In this document: in pieces, positions 45,607-57,339 of the stretch
Numbering within the stretch: position 1 is the stretch's first letter
Layout of the letters: the number at the start of each line of letters is the position of its first letter
Assembly (NCBI RefSeq): GCF_964204645.1
Contig: NC_134032.1
Location: 2,382,916-2,446,915 of the forward strand
Length of the DNA stretch: 64,000 nt
Source of the DNA: Tubulanus polymorphus
Lineage: Eukaryota > Nemertea > Palaeonemertea > Tubulaniformes > Tubulanidae
Reading direction: 5' to 3'
Position numbers and translations under genes: made by a program
The notes under the pieces: model-generated
Told to the model about the DNA's origin: nothing
The model's input: the letters and a program-made list of their open reading frames with translations, nothing else
The model's database searches: none

Positions 45607-46085
45607 TCATTTCCCATATATATCCATCTTTTTTATGATATGATACTCTACTAACTGAAATAGCCCATTAGAATGCCAACTTCGTTTTCTGTATTGAGTT
45701 TCTCTAAAAGTGGAATGAAATGATAAATTGTTTAAGCCATCGCTGCTTTGTTTTGTGTTGGTGGTTGGTAGATCAAACCAATTAACTATTTCTTTCTTTT
45801 TCAAAATCGATATATTTATATATAAAGAGGCATTTAAAACTATTTTTGTCTTCATATAGATTTGGTCTAAATTTTACGTAAAAAATGTATCTAAAAATCC
45901 TACCCCCTGACAATTTTTTATAATCTTAAAATTTTTTAAAAAACTTATAACGCTTTTCATGCCTTGGAATCTGTAAAACCTCTGATTATCATGCAGTTCG
46001 TTTGTCCAGGTTTTTGAAAGCCTCAAAATAGAAAAGTCTGCTTTCAAATTGTTCAAAAGATATGAAAATGGTTCAAAATTCACTT
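45607..46085 (-). pseudogene. LINE ORF2 endonuclease fragment (right arm)
   Basis: Minus-strand counterpart of 9341-9790: NFEPFSYLLNNLKADFSILR, SKTWTNELHDNQRFYRF and, after breaks, EIVNWFDLPTTNTKQ. The catalytic SETW has become SKTW, removing the conserved Glu. Inactive. Confidence 0.65.
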
Positions 46086-46373
46086 TACAACTACGAACGT
46101 TGAAAGCATAGATTGAGATATTATACTTATCAACCTCTACAGAAGAGTTTTCATCAAATCACTGAGTAATGATTTAAGATCTCGATGATGAATAAGAAAG
46201 TATAGAGTACGTAATAATCATAAATACGTAGCATTTATTTAGACTGATGTTATTGGTAAATCATCCGGAACTGAAATATTATCCTTTTTGGCCAAATGAG
46301 CAATTGGGCTGATACCGGATGGGGATGCCTTGGTTTTTGTTCTTATGCGATGCCAATGCGCGAAGAAAGACTT

Positions 46374-47268
46374 CTGCAATATTATACAAATTCAACACGA
46401 TGGGACAGATGAATTATTCCACGAAGTCCGATTGCAGGCTCGGAAAGACACGAGGAAAAATGTAATTCTGCATGCCTGTTAACCCGTATGCTTTAATTGT
46501 ACGGGAAATTCAGTTTTTTTTCATGTACTTCGTACATGGATCATTACATGGGAATTTGCAAAAAATAGAAGTGGTTTTTCCATGAATGGGAATGATTGAC
46601 CTGGAGAATAAAGGCGTTCAAATTTTCAAATTCATGCCTTTGAAAGGTTCAACCTTCGTTATTTTGTAAGGTTTTCCAAATTATTCTATGTCTAAACATA
46701 CACGATTACGATGTTAAAGATGACCTTATTCAATGAACAGTGTTGTTCAACTGTAGAATTTTCCATCGTGCCATTTGAGCCGTTTCTTATTGTCGTCCTT
46801 GGCAGTAACATAACTGGCGAGAGATTTTACGGCATTAAGAAATAATCGCTGAATGCTATGGTAACAGATTCTCAATAGATTAATGATGCTGTCGGGCACT
46901 ACGTAGAGTAACATTTGAATACTGCGCTGGCATTACAATTTCAGAAGTATATTACGAAGTAATCAATAACACTGCTTCTATTTGAATCACATTTTACTAA
47001 TAGAAGGAACATAACAATGCGTAAGTTTTGTTTGACAAATTGAATAAAAAAATTAGTCATAAACATAATCCATTTAGAGAATATGAATACTAGCACAACC
47101 CGTCCACGGGAGGGTTTAGATACGAGCTATAGCTACCCGTTACCTCAGAGGAGATTTGCTAAAATATTGTCAGCGGAGGATTCGGGATTTCGGTTAGGGG
47201 TGGACAAAGCAAAGTTTTTGGTCTGGGAGTTCCCCCCGAAATTCTTTTGAATATAAGATGCGCCTGAG
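46374..47268. other. Non-coding
   Basis: No gene or recognisable element between the inverted-duplication boundary and the second TIR element. Confidence 0.4.
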
Positions 47269-47982
47269 CGGTGTTGTCATATCGCGGAATCACGGAATCG
47301 CAGCATTTTCCAACAACACGGAATTTCTGCATTCTCCACTATACATAATAACCGTGTTTTTCCGCGGGATAACCCTTGTTGGACCAGGCACCGGACGCAT
47401 GTTTTCATTACCGATACCTGGTAGGCCTATGTGATAATCTATTACCATCGTCACTCAACTAATTAAGGATACTTCCAAACGAAAAAAATGGAGAACCTAC
47501 GTGGGCAATTAATCTATCAACATTGACTGCTGAACCAATCACAGTAATTTGTGCATCGGGCCTGTACTCAAGGCAGTGCGTCGGGTGAGACCACATATAC
47601 GAGTTCTGTGAATGTTACCATTAATAAACCTTTATACTAATTCAATAAATGCTGCATTGTGAAATAGATATAAAAACGATGGTTATTAAAACTGCACTGT
47701 TTCACTGGTCGTATTATGACCAAACGAGGTACGTTTACATACGGTCAATATGTACGGTCTGGATTTTTCCTCAATATTTACACATATATCATTCTATATC
47801 GTTTTAAATCAGATGTAACCACATATTACATTCTGCGACTACTTGCAATTGCGGATAATATGTTTATATTAGGCACGGGTATCCCCGTGGGAAAACCCGT
47901 TTTCTATTTATAGTAAAAATGAAGAAATTCCGCGTTTTTGGAAAATTCCGCGATTCCGTCTTTCCGCGATATGACAACACCG
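47269..47982. mobile_element. 714-bp relative of the USP-carrying TIR element
   Basis: The right end is almost identical to that of 37133-38295 (CGGTGTTGTCATATCGCGG and inward, as complement). The left end is more diverged (ATCGCGGAATCACGG). The internal leader also aligns (CACTCAACTAATTAAGG, then AATGGAGAACCTA with ATG at 47488), but the Cys-box codons are deleted or scrambled. Flanks GCGCCTGAG and AAGAGCGAG are not a clean 9-bp repeat, so the insertion is old, rearranged or chimeric. Confidence 0.75.
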
Positions 47983-48069
47983 AAGAGCGAGGGTGCTGCC
48001 TGTACCAAGAGACCAAAGGAAACTGAGCTCCAGCAAAAGGATACATTTTCGAGTAAATAAGGAACAAAC

Positions 48070-48145
48070 TATGGTGGCTGATTAGGGCCAAGTTAAAAAA
48101 AAAAAATTTCGTGCAATATACCATGCAAAAAATATATTGCTTCGT
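48070..48145 (+). mobile_element. Foldback-type left terminus heading the satellite array
   Basis: TATGGTGGCTGATTAGGGCC matches the terminus of the 472-809 foldback element with one change. It is followed by an A-rich spacer and directly by the 154-bp array. No matching right terminus is visible after 49237. Confidence 0.65.
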
Positions 48146-49237
48146 TTCTGCGTCCGTTTCTGCGCGGCGCAAAAACGAAATTTACCGCGCTAAAACGCGC
48201 CAAAACGAGCGCAGAAACGAAATTTCGTTTTAGCGCCCGTTTTGGCGCGTTTCTGCGCGGTGATTTCTCGTTTTTGCGCCGCGCAAAAACGAAGTTCGTT
48301 TCTGCGTCCGTTTTTGCGCCGCGCAAAAACGAAATTTACCGCGCAGAAACGCGCCAAAACGAGCGCAGAAACGAACGTTCGTTTTAGCGCCCGTTTTGGC
48401 GCGTTTTAGCGCGGTGATTTCTCGTTTTTGCGCCCCGCAAAAACGAACTTCGTTTCTGCGTCCGTTTTTGCGGGGCGCCAAAACGAAATTTACCGTGCAG
48501 AAACGCGCCAAAACGAGCGCAGAAACGAACCTTCGTTTTAGCGCCCGTTTTGGCGCGTTTTAGCGCGGTGATTTCTCGTTTTTGCGCCGCGCAAAAACGA
48601 ACTTCGTTTCTGCGTCCGTTTTTGCGCCGCGCAAAAACGAAATTTACCGCGCAGAAACGCGCCAAGACGAGCGCAGAAACGAACCTTCGTTTTAGCGCCC
48701 GTTTTGGCGCGTTTTAGCGCGGTGATTTCTCGTTTTTGCGCCGCGCAAAAACGAAGTTCGTTTCTGCGTCCGTTTTTGCGCCGCGCAAAAACGAAATTTA
48801 CCGCGCAGAAACGCGCCAAAACGAGCGCAGAAACGAACCTTCGTTTTAGCGCCCGTTTTGGCGCGTTTTAGCGCGGTGATTTCTCGTTTTTGCGCCCCGC
48901 AAAAACGAAGTTCGTTTGTGCGTCCGTTTTTGCGGGGCGCAAAAACGAAATTTACCGCGCAGAAACGCGCCAAAACGAGCGCAGAAACGAACGTTCGTTT
49001 TAGCGCCCGTTTTGGCGCGTTTTAGCGCGGTGATTTCTCGTTTTTGCGCCCCGCAAAAACGAACTTCGTTTCTGCGTCCGTTTTGCGGGGCGCAAAAACG
49101 AAATTTACCGCGCTGAAACGCGCCAAAACGAGCGCAGAAACGAACTTTCGTTTTAGCGCCCGTTTTGGCGCGTTTTAGCGCGGTGATTTCTCATTTTTGC
49201 GCCCCGCAAAAACGAACTTCGTTTCTGCGTCCATTTT
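48146..49237. repeat. Seven-unit 154-bp satellite; each unit can form a hairpin
   Basis: Units start at 48226, 48380, 48534, 48688, 48842, 48996 and 49149 with CGTTTTAGCGCCCGTTTTGG (spacing 154, the last 153), plus a partial leading unit. Each unit's left half is an imperfect complement of its right half, so each can fold. The stems carry TTTTTGCGCC...GCAAAAAC motifs. Some units have GCGCCCCGC in the left arm and GCGGGGCGC in the right; others have GCGCCGCGC in both. The composition is CpG-rich, unlike the surrounding AT-rich DNA. Confidence 0.9.
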
Positions 49238-49876
49238 TACCACGTGGTGCAGTCCCGAGCCGTGCATTCTAGGTCACAACGGCACCACGTTCGGGGCCCA
49301 TCTCTAAAGTTCAACACTTCATCCTAAAACGTAGCCTATTTTAGAGGCCAAGGCACTAATTCACTTACTTGACTAACTAGCCCCCACTTCCCGAAATCGT
49401 GGAAAAACAAGAAAACTAAATTGAAAGTTTATTGACGGCGTGAAAAACATTGAATTGATCAGTAAGCCCATTAATGGCGAAAAAATTATTAAATAGAAAA
49501 TATATCATGAAATTTGTCTAATTACAATAAACGCCATATAATTCAAAATTTTGTTAGGTCTATCTAAACGCCGATATTGATGCCCAGTGCACATCGAGTT
49601 ATGAACTCCCTTGAGTTTTTATTTTCGAAGATCTAATTCATGGTTGCGTGCTTTTGGAAACAGAATGGTTCAACTCGATTTATTTTCAAATTAAACGATT
49701 AACTCTGGCATCATAGTGTCTGGGCCCTTCTATTCTCATCTAATAGAAGTGTCATTTTTCTGTAAAAGAAGGGTGCTCTTTAAAATCATCGGGAAGAGGG
49801 TTTCGAGGACTAGAAGATATTCGTTTTCTATAGAAGTTTTGAGACGACCCCTGTATCGATCGCCTTCTTCGCAATC
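49238..49876. other. Intergenic upstream of the SAM-HECT gene
   Basis: Presumed promoter and 5' UTR region of the gene starting at 49877. No TATA box or other element can be named with confidence. Confidence 0.35.
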
Positions 49877-49912
49877 ATGGACGCTGTTGAGGTGAGCTTT
49901 TTCTCTTGTTAT

Positions 49913-49943
<31 letters not shown>

Positions 49944-52900
49944 GATACTTTATCAGTGACCCGATTTTATTGTGGTCATCTCAAAGGAACTACTCAATAC
50001 TATACGTATATATTTTCATCGTCTGTTGGCCTACATTGATTTGGGATATAATAGCACGTGCGTACCGGTATGTTAACCAGGTAGCCTACGTTGCTATGGA
50101 TATCGCGCTGGAAACCCGAAAAGGGCGCTGCCGGTCAAAATTTTCCCGGGCCTCATAGAATTGGTAAAAATGAATAAATCAAAGGCCTTTAAAGCAAAGA
50201 CAATTGTAATTTTACAAAACTATCCGTGATAGTGAGGGCCCGGTCCATAATTTATATATCCGAAGTGTACGGTAATTCCCGATGGCGATATCGGAGTTAC
50301 TATGCTCCGACGTGTGCTCCGACGGCTCCAAATCACACTCCTTTTCTGTGTCAATTTCGGTTCCAGCAACACGTCAAGGTCGTATGAACCCAGAAGTAAA
50401 TTGTAATTCGTTTTTCAGCTTGTGGATATATTACAGGAACTTGGTCTCGGGCAATTCATTAGTATATTCAAAGAACAGAAGGTAAGTAGTAGTGCTGGCC
50501 TGGCTCAGATTGCTAACAAGTAGTTAATATGTAATAGATGAAATCTAGATAAGTGTAATAAATCTAAATAATATATTTTTCTGCAAGAAAATTTACCGAA
50601 AATTCCCTAGGAAAACATTATTAATACAATTAGTTACAAAATTGATTTGAAAAAAATTTTTCTGTCAAAATATCGCGCGAGCCGGGAATGTACGGTTCAA
50701 AATAAATGGTGTACGTGGCTGAGAGTTCCATTTTTGGTGAGAAAGGGGCGGCAACTACATGTTTTGCCGACCGCGACGTTGCTGCTCGAGCGAGGTGCCT
50801 GTTCGCCGCAAGGCTTTAAGGCAAATCGCTTCTACAGGGACTCTCATCGAGGTTTAAGGGTCAAACGACATTAAATCTGATAAAAGAAATATATTTCAGA
50901 CACATTGTAGTATCCACATATACGCGTCCCATCTATTAAGTTGTAGCTTATGGGCTATAGCTGTTATTTAATCAATTCATATCTTTACTCTAGATCGGCT
51001 TAGAAGATGTAGAGATGTTGAGCGATGAAGATTTTTGTACGATAGGAATCACAACGGTTGGTGACCGAAATCGTCTGAAACAACGATGCAGAGTAGCTCG
51101 GAACAGTACTGGTAAGTGATCTGATTATACTAAGAATTTGTTCTATTATTAATCTCTCATTAATCTACATTTGCCTAATTCTAAAAAGTAGAAACAGTTC
51201 ATGCATTAATCTGTGGATTCTGATTGTGAAAAATATGGAGCCGTGCATAAAGTACGTATGCCCATAGGGGAAGGGGGGTTTTAAAATCCGTACAAAAACG
51301 TACAGGGGGAGGGGAGGGGTGAGCTAAAAGTGTACATACTTTCTAAGGGGGGAAGTTTATTATGATTTTTACAAATATCCCCTATGTTTCTTGGGATTTC
51401 CCAGGAATTTTCACTTTGTCGATACGGTACATCGTCGTCGGAGCTCTGATGAAGGCTGGAGAATTTTGCCTTCTTTAAACCATGAATCCTGAAAAATTTA
51501 GTTTTATAGGGAGGGGGGTTATTTAGTATTTACTGAAGTATTTACTCAAGTGGGTTATAAAAATGTACAGATAGCGTACATGGGGGGAAGGGGGGTTAAA
51601 AATACCCAGAAGTCAAGCGTACGCACTTTAAATGGATAATTTTAAAATTTGATTCCAGCATTTTACTATATGAATTCTTATTTCAGGGACAAGTTCAAGC
51701 AGCGTCCTTCACAGACTTCACTCGTACCGGCGACTGAAAACTAAACAAGGCGTAAGCAACAAGGATAAAGCAGCTGAGAATAGTAAAATAGGAAACCAAA
51801 ACGCTGTCAAAACAACTTACAAAATTCGAATTGGGTGGAAACATGCGAAGGCAAACGGCAAATACGAACTGGTGCCAATCAGTAGAGGAGGAGGATCGTT
51901 TAAATTGGACTTAGAAAAATCCCTCAGTTACGAAGAACTAAAACAAGAGTTACAAAACTATTTTCTTCCGAATGGTTTGTCACGAGCCAATAATGTACAA
52001 TGCTCCGATCTTACGGATGTTTACGTCGGTGATTTTACTGGGAAGTCCGTACCAAATCTTATAAATGGAGAACCATTCTGTCTCGGGACTTATGCGACAT
52101 CGGTGAACAATTTTCCCATAAGACTTTATCTACATACGCGTTGTGAAGAACTGTCGACACATGAAGCAGATACGGACCCTTTATCAGCTGTCGGATCTCA
52201 TCAGCCTTCGGTCACCAGTCAACCTAACCAGTCAACCCCCTCACAGTCAGCACTCGGTCAAACAATTGGAAGTTCAATATCAGCATTCGGATCTCATCAG
52301 CCTTCGGTCACCAGTCAACCTAACCAGTCAACCCCCTCACAGTCAGCACTCGGTCAAACAATTGGAAGTTCAATATCAGCATTCGGATCTCATCAGCCTT
52401 CGGTCACCAGTCAACCTAACCAGTCAACCCCCTCACATTCAGCACTCGGTCAAACAATTGGAAGTTCAATATCAGCATTCGGATCTCATCAGCCTTCGGT
52501 CACCAGTCAACCTAACCAGTCAACCCCCTCACAGTCAGCACTTGATTTCACCACTGGACTCTCTTACCCGCCTTTCCAAACCGGTCAACCTAACCAATCA
52601 ACCCCCTCACAGTCAGCACTCGGCCAAACAAATGGAAGTTCGATGTCAGCATTTCTTTTCTCTTCTGACGAGTTTCGCCCCCCTGAAATTCATCAGATGA
52701 TGGAACAACCAACAACACAGAATCAGCACATTCAGATGAACCAAGTAGCTGTTGCAAGTACTTCTCAACATTCTGCGACTGTTCTCAGTCCAATAGCAGG
52801 CTCGGTTTCAGATCAGGACTCTATTATTGACGGTGCTAGTAGTACAATTATCATTCGTGACACAGACGATCTCATGACACTCAGAGATATATTGAACATG

Positions 52901-55360
52901 CTTCAGCCCGATGAACACGCAAATGGGGTAAATTTGATAAATGTAGGGGACCGCAGTGAGGCACTCTACGTCGGATTTCGAGCTGCTTTAAGAAGACAGT
53001 GGTGCGCCCGAAACAGATTAAACGTATTGTTTGAGGCGGAATTTGCAATTGATGGAGGTGGTCCAACGAGAGAATTTCTTACTTTATTCGTCAAACAGCT
53101 GAGTAATTCGTGTTTGTTCGCTGGAAATGAAGAGAAAAAATTCTTGGCTTTGAGCGCATCAGGTGAATATCTATCGGCACATCATTTCATCTCAAAAACT
53201 CATACAGCTCCCAAAAATTGTTGTTTATATAATCACATACTAATCACTTGGCATCATTCAACAGCTTATTGGTAAGAATGATTAACCTGTAGTTTACCAT
53301 CGCGAATCTCTGGAAAAATATTTATTACAGTAATTGGTGACACTTGTCTTAAACAAGGACGGCTCAGTATGCATTATGCTAGACTGACAGAAATGTGTAA
53401 AAGGAAGAAAAATTAAACAAAAATAATTTATACATTGTAAGTGTATCACAGAATGATTAATTAATTGTATTCCATTAATTCAAGCCGTTGAAAAGCAGTA
53501 TTATCTGGCAGCTGGACGCATACTTTCGTACAGCATAACGCACAGAGGACCACTACCAACCTTCTTGGATCCATTTACGTATGCGATGATTGCAAACGAG
53601 ACTAGAGGGAATAAGATACCGTTGGAAGCTTGCGGGGATGAGAAAGATACTTTAGAACAGGTAAGGAAATGTCTTCTTAATCTGATACATTTTTATAAAG
53701 AAAAAATTACGTCTTGAACGTAGCTTAGAAACGCAGCCAAGCCTTCATGTAAACAAATTTCCCCAGATGATGGGCAAGATCAAGTAAACATGTATTCACA
53801 GCAACAGTTATCTTTTTTCTCTGAATTCTATCAAAAATACATGTATTTTTGATTCTATAGATAGCAGGATGTGAAGATGAAGAAAGCTTCAACGAGATGG
53901 TGGCAAAACATGAATGCGTCATCTCAGTTTCTGGCTGCATGACTCTGGCAACATATAACAACAAGGAGCGACTAATCAAAGGACTATGTAAATTTCTGGC
54001 TGTTCAGCGACTGAGTGTACCTTTGGCACAGTAAGTTCAGTGCCTTTATATTATATATGTTGTATTTTGTGGACACAAGTATTATCTCAAAGGCAATTCG
54101 GACATTTATAATATAGCTATATAGATTCACACCTCAATTATTGTCTTCCTGTTTGGGGCCTATGATTTCTAAACAATAAATCAATACGTTAACTAAATTG
54201 CGGAAAAAGCTGTTCGGGTAATAACTAATTCAAAATACAATGCTTCGATCTCACCGCTTTTTGAAAACTTTAAAATCTTGAAATTTGATAACATGATAAA
54301 CCTGGAACTTATTATGCTCGTATATTCTTTCCTTAGGCCTACTCCCAATGGCAATAAGTAATTTAATAGTAATTCAGTTCATCATCCATATAATACAAGT
54401 GGCTGCAACATTCGAGCCATTACATAAATAAAGAATAATTAGGGTTAACGATACACAGCAGGGCTACATCAGTGGACAGACTACATGTTTTTTCACTTAA
54501 ATAATTCTTTAAAAATGGCCACCAAACTATAGAAATTAAAAATGCATTATATAATTGATTGAGTCGATGAGATGCCACGATTTGCTTTAAAATGTATCAT
54601 TCCTTTCAGGTTAAAATCTGGATTGGAGGATAATGGCGTGTTATTTTACATAACCGCATACCCACATCTTTTTAAAGATGCGTTTTGTAAACTGGAAGGC
54701 AGAAAATATACAGCCGAGGATGTGTATGCTCTATTCGACATGGAACAAACCTACTGGAGCGAACCAGAATCAAATCGATTACGTTTGGAAAACAGAGCAT
54801 ACGGATATTTCAAGGAATATATCCTTGATATCGAAGGTAAATTTAGCCATGTTGTAATTTTTAGCCCACTTGGGACTTTAGCTGTAATAGACAGTAATAC
54901 CAATTTTTAGCCCACTTGGAACTTGAGTCTCAGCGGGCTATTGCGTTCACTTTTCATTCGTCCCTAGACAGAATCCAGTTAGTTTGAGAAATTTTGAAGA
55001 CGCTTCTATGGATCCTTTTGATATTTGGTGGTTCTAAAATGTGGTTGCTTTACAACCAGGTGGCGTTTTTCATAGCAAATTAAGTATTTTTCTGATTAAA
55101 TTTGTTTTTTAGGTGAATTCATTACGGATTTCATACGTTTCATCACTGGCCTAGAAGAGATTCCAGTTTTAGGGTTCAGCCCTAAATTAACCCTGCAGTT
55201 TCGACATCGGGGAGATATTGGTGACTGTACTAAAGACTTTCCCATTGCAAACACATGCGGCAATGTTCTTTCGGTGCCGGTACACAATTCTTACGAATTG
55301 TTTAAATTTTATATGGATGCAGCAATAAAAAATGCCAGCCAAACTTTCACTGAGGCATAG
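49877..55360 (+). CDS. SAM-domain HECT E3 ubiquitin ligase
   Basis: Eight coding exons with consensus splice sites and matching phases: 49877-49891, 50419-50481, 50994-51111, 51687-53162, 53485-53660, 53861-54030, 54610-54836 and 55113-55360. They give 830 residues. Residues about 4-60 form a SAM domain (LVDILQELGLGQFISIFKEQ, then LEDVEMLSDEDF and GITTVGDRNRLK). A Ser/Gln/Pro-rich linker (about 230-385) holds four to five repeats of 32 residues (GSHQPSVTSQPNQSTPSQSA core) from a 96-bp minisatellite. The HECT domain (about 480-830) shows FAIDGGGPTREFLTLF, YYLAAGRILSYSITHRGPLP and the catalytic Cys in FPIANTCGNVLSVP. Such enzymes pass ubiquitin from an E2 via this Cys to substrates. The SAM domain probably mediates oligomerisation. 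A polyadenylation signal AATAAA follows at 55759. Substrate unknown. Confidence 0.88.
49914..49943 (+). repeat. (ATC)n microsatellite in intron 1
   Basis: About ten ATC triplets just after the first donor of the SAM-HECT gene. Confidence 0.9.
51241..51636. mobile_element. MITE-like element in intron 3 of the SAM-HECT gene
   Basis: The left end reads CATAAAGTACGTATGCCC and the right end, complemented, CATTTAAAGTGCGTACGC, forming imperfect TIRs. Next to both ends are G-rich runs (GGGGAAGGGGGG). No coding capacity. Superfamily not determined. Confidence 0.5.
54862..55040 (+). repeat. Dispersed palindromic repeat, copy 2, in intron 7 of SAM-HECT
   Basis: Contains AGCCCACTTGGGACTTTAG and, slightly further, GTCTCAGCGGGCTATTGCG, with a tail matching 3868-4005. 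Sits entirely inside the intron. Confidence 0.55.
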
Positions 55361-56828
55361 GTCATAACCGTGATTTGCTGGATTATAATCTGTTAAACTG
55401 TTTGTAGACTTTACTTCTAGTTACATGTGTGACACTGCATTATCTACTGTTTTAAGTAAAAGTGATTATGCTAGCTTAGATTTTATGGTATTGATTACGG
55501 TTATAAATGCACTAAAATGTTTTTACAATTCATTGATGGACGACTAAGTATTATGGAAACGAAACTTAGGATAATCTACTGTTTAACATTAACTTTTTTT
55601 TTATTGATTGCCTAGGGATGACTAAGCAATCTGTTTAAAATACTACCTATTGTGTGCTAGCACATCAAAGTATGAATGTTAAGGTCATTTTATGAAGACA
55701 AAGTTATATGCCTGACACATTTTTTAATGTTTATTTCCCCACAGTGGTTGAATATAACAATAAAATTTATTGCCAGTTAATAGAAATATAATCGCTTTCT
55801 CTTGATGTTTGTCGGCATTCTGGTTGAGACTGTTTGTTCTTCAAGAGAAACCATTAAGTTAAACAGAACAACTCAAAACTAAAGTCAGTGTTGATCATGA
55901 GTTGGATATGCTGAGACTTGATTGTGTTAATAGATTAGATTAGCAGAATTAGATGCCAATTGGTCAATTTAACCCACCACTATTGATTGATAGTAGTTGA
56001 ATAAACACTCTAATCCGTGTAGACTGTACATAATTGAAGAAGTCCCACAATTTGAATTTTAAATAATAGAATTTATTAAAACGAGACCACAACGTTTTGG
56101 CTGTTGATTAACAGCCATCATCAGGTGGAATGACCAGAAATACAAGTAACCTAAAGTATATAAACTCGCATGATGAAAAACAGAAGCTAATGTGTCAGAA
56201 CTAAAGAAACAGACAGCAATAAAAACATCCAAGGGTACCAGTAGGACTTCTTCAATTAACCATTGATTGAGTTTAGATACCATTCAAATATGTTTCGATA
56301 AGAACAACATGTAAAGGCTTTGCCCAAGACAACTGCCTTCAATAAATAGATATTTCCACCAAGAGACGTATTCTAACATTGTTGAATATGTGTCCGCCAG
56401 CAAGTCTACAAGAATAAAGATCTAATAAGAAGTATCTTGGAAAATATGAATTTATTCTGTCTTTATCTTCCAATATATACATACAGTACTAACATGTATA
56501 CAAAATACATTTTACACATTTATCTAAACTTAGATAATAGCCAATCATACATGTCGCAAGCTTCGATCGAGGTTGAAGGAAATCTTCCAAAATTGCTTTG
56601 CGCGAGAATTCCATCACATAACGCGGAAAATTGTGGATCACACCCTCGAGTTCGATTTGGGATTTTGCAAAAATCCCGGCGTATTTGATCCAGTATTCCC
56701 GTATCAATGGCCACTTTGTAATCATCTGTTCCTAGAATACAAATTCAGATAAACATACTGGTCATTATACGAGAACCATAAGTACAATGACCATATCAAA
56801 GACAACAATGCTATAAATGCGTATGGTC
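55361..56828. other. 3' UTR of SAM-HECT and intergenic sequence
   Basis: Polyadenylation signal at 55759-55764. A hammerhead-like or Penelope-type end motif lies at 56095-56125 on the minus strand (see findings). No other gene recognised. Confidence 0.45.
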
Positions 56829-57047
56829 CAGGGGTGGATTTAGAGGGACGGAAGCGGCGTACGCCCCGCCCGCCCCCTTATTATTGCCGAGATACGTTTT
56901 GAAAAAGACCCCAGGTGTGGATTTTGTCCTCATGCCTGAAAATCCTGTATTTCAGAATTTTGTAGGAGAACGGCCTCCAGACCCCCTCGGGGGATTTAGC
57001 CGGATGCCTCCCGCCTCCCTTATCCAAAATCCGGGATCCTACCCTAG
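56829..57047. mobile_element. hAT-like terminal-repeat MITE (tentative)
   Basis: Starts CAGGGGTGGATTTAG, resembling the CAGGGGCGGATCCAG ends of many hAT elements. It ends, complemented, CTAGGGTAGGATCCCGG. No clear 8-bp target duplication is seen, so the right boundary is uncertain. A separate CAGGGGCGGATCCAGG end occurs at 58458. Confidence 0.4.
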
Positions 57048-57339
57048 TTTCCACATAATAATAAATTCCCTCACTAGAGATATATATTCAAACGTTTTAT
57101 GTAGGCAAATGATAAATGGTATAATTTGTGACATTATTTTAATATAACTCACCAAACACCTCTGGAGTGAAGTACAATAAATCAGGTTTACCACTCGGTA
57201 CTTCCATGTTACTCTGAGGACCAATTACATGTGTGTTCCATTCCCTTTGGAAGTCAAGCAAGTCGTTGGTGATCAAATAAAAAAAACAGTATCGTAGCGT
57301 GTCACTGAAAATGGTAATACTTGAAAATATATCCATATA

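Larger units (their letters stand above)
44180..46373 (-). repeat. Right arm of the 33-kb-spaced inverted duplication
   Basis: Reverse complement of 9095-11545. It contains BEL integrase end, LTR, a short ORF and a LINE endonuclease fragment in the same order as the other arm. Outer boundary at 46373 (complement of AAGTCTTTCTTCGCGC). Confidence 0.85.

Noticed and set aside
47260-47991. 9-bp target duplication for the second TIR element
   Set aside because: GCGCCTGAG and AAGAGCGAG match at only about four positions, so no duplication is claimed.
48230-49116. Series of overlapping 93-codon minus-strand frames (RFCARFGAFL...KRAKTGAKT type)
   Set aside because: They are by-products of the 154-bp satellite: the unit length is not a multiple of three, so the same peptide reappears in shifting frames. 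No start context, splice or family support.
52143-52700. 185-codon frame inside the SAM-HECT exon 4
   Set aside because: Alternative-frame shadow of the 96-bp repeats; the main frame is fixed by matching splice phases and the SAM and HECT domains.
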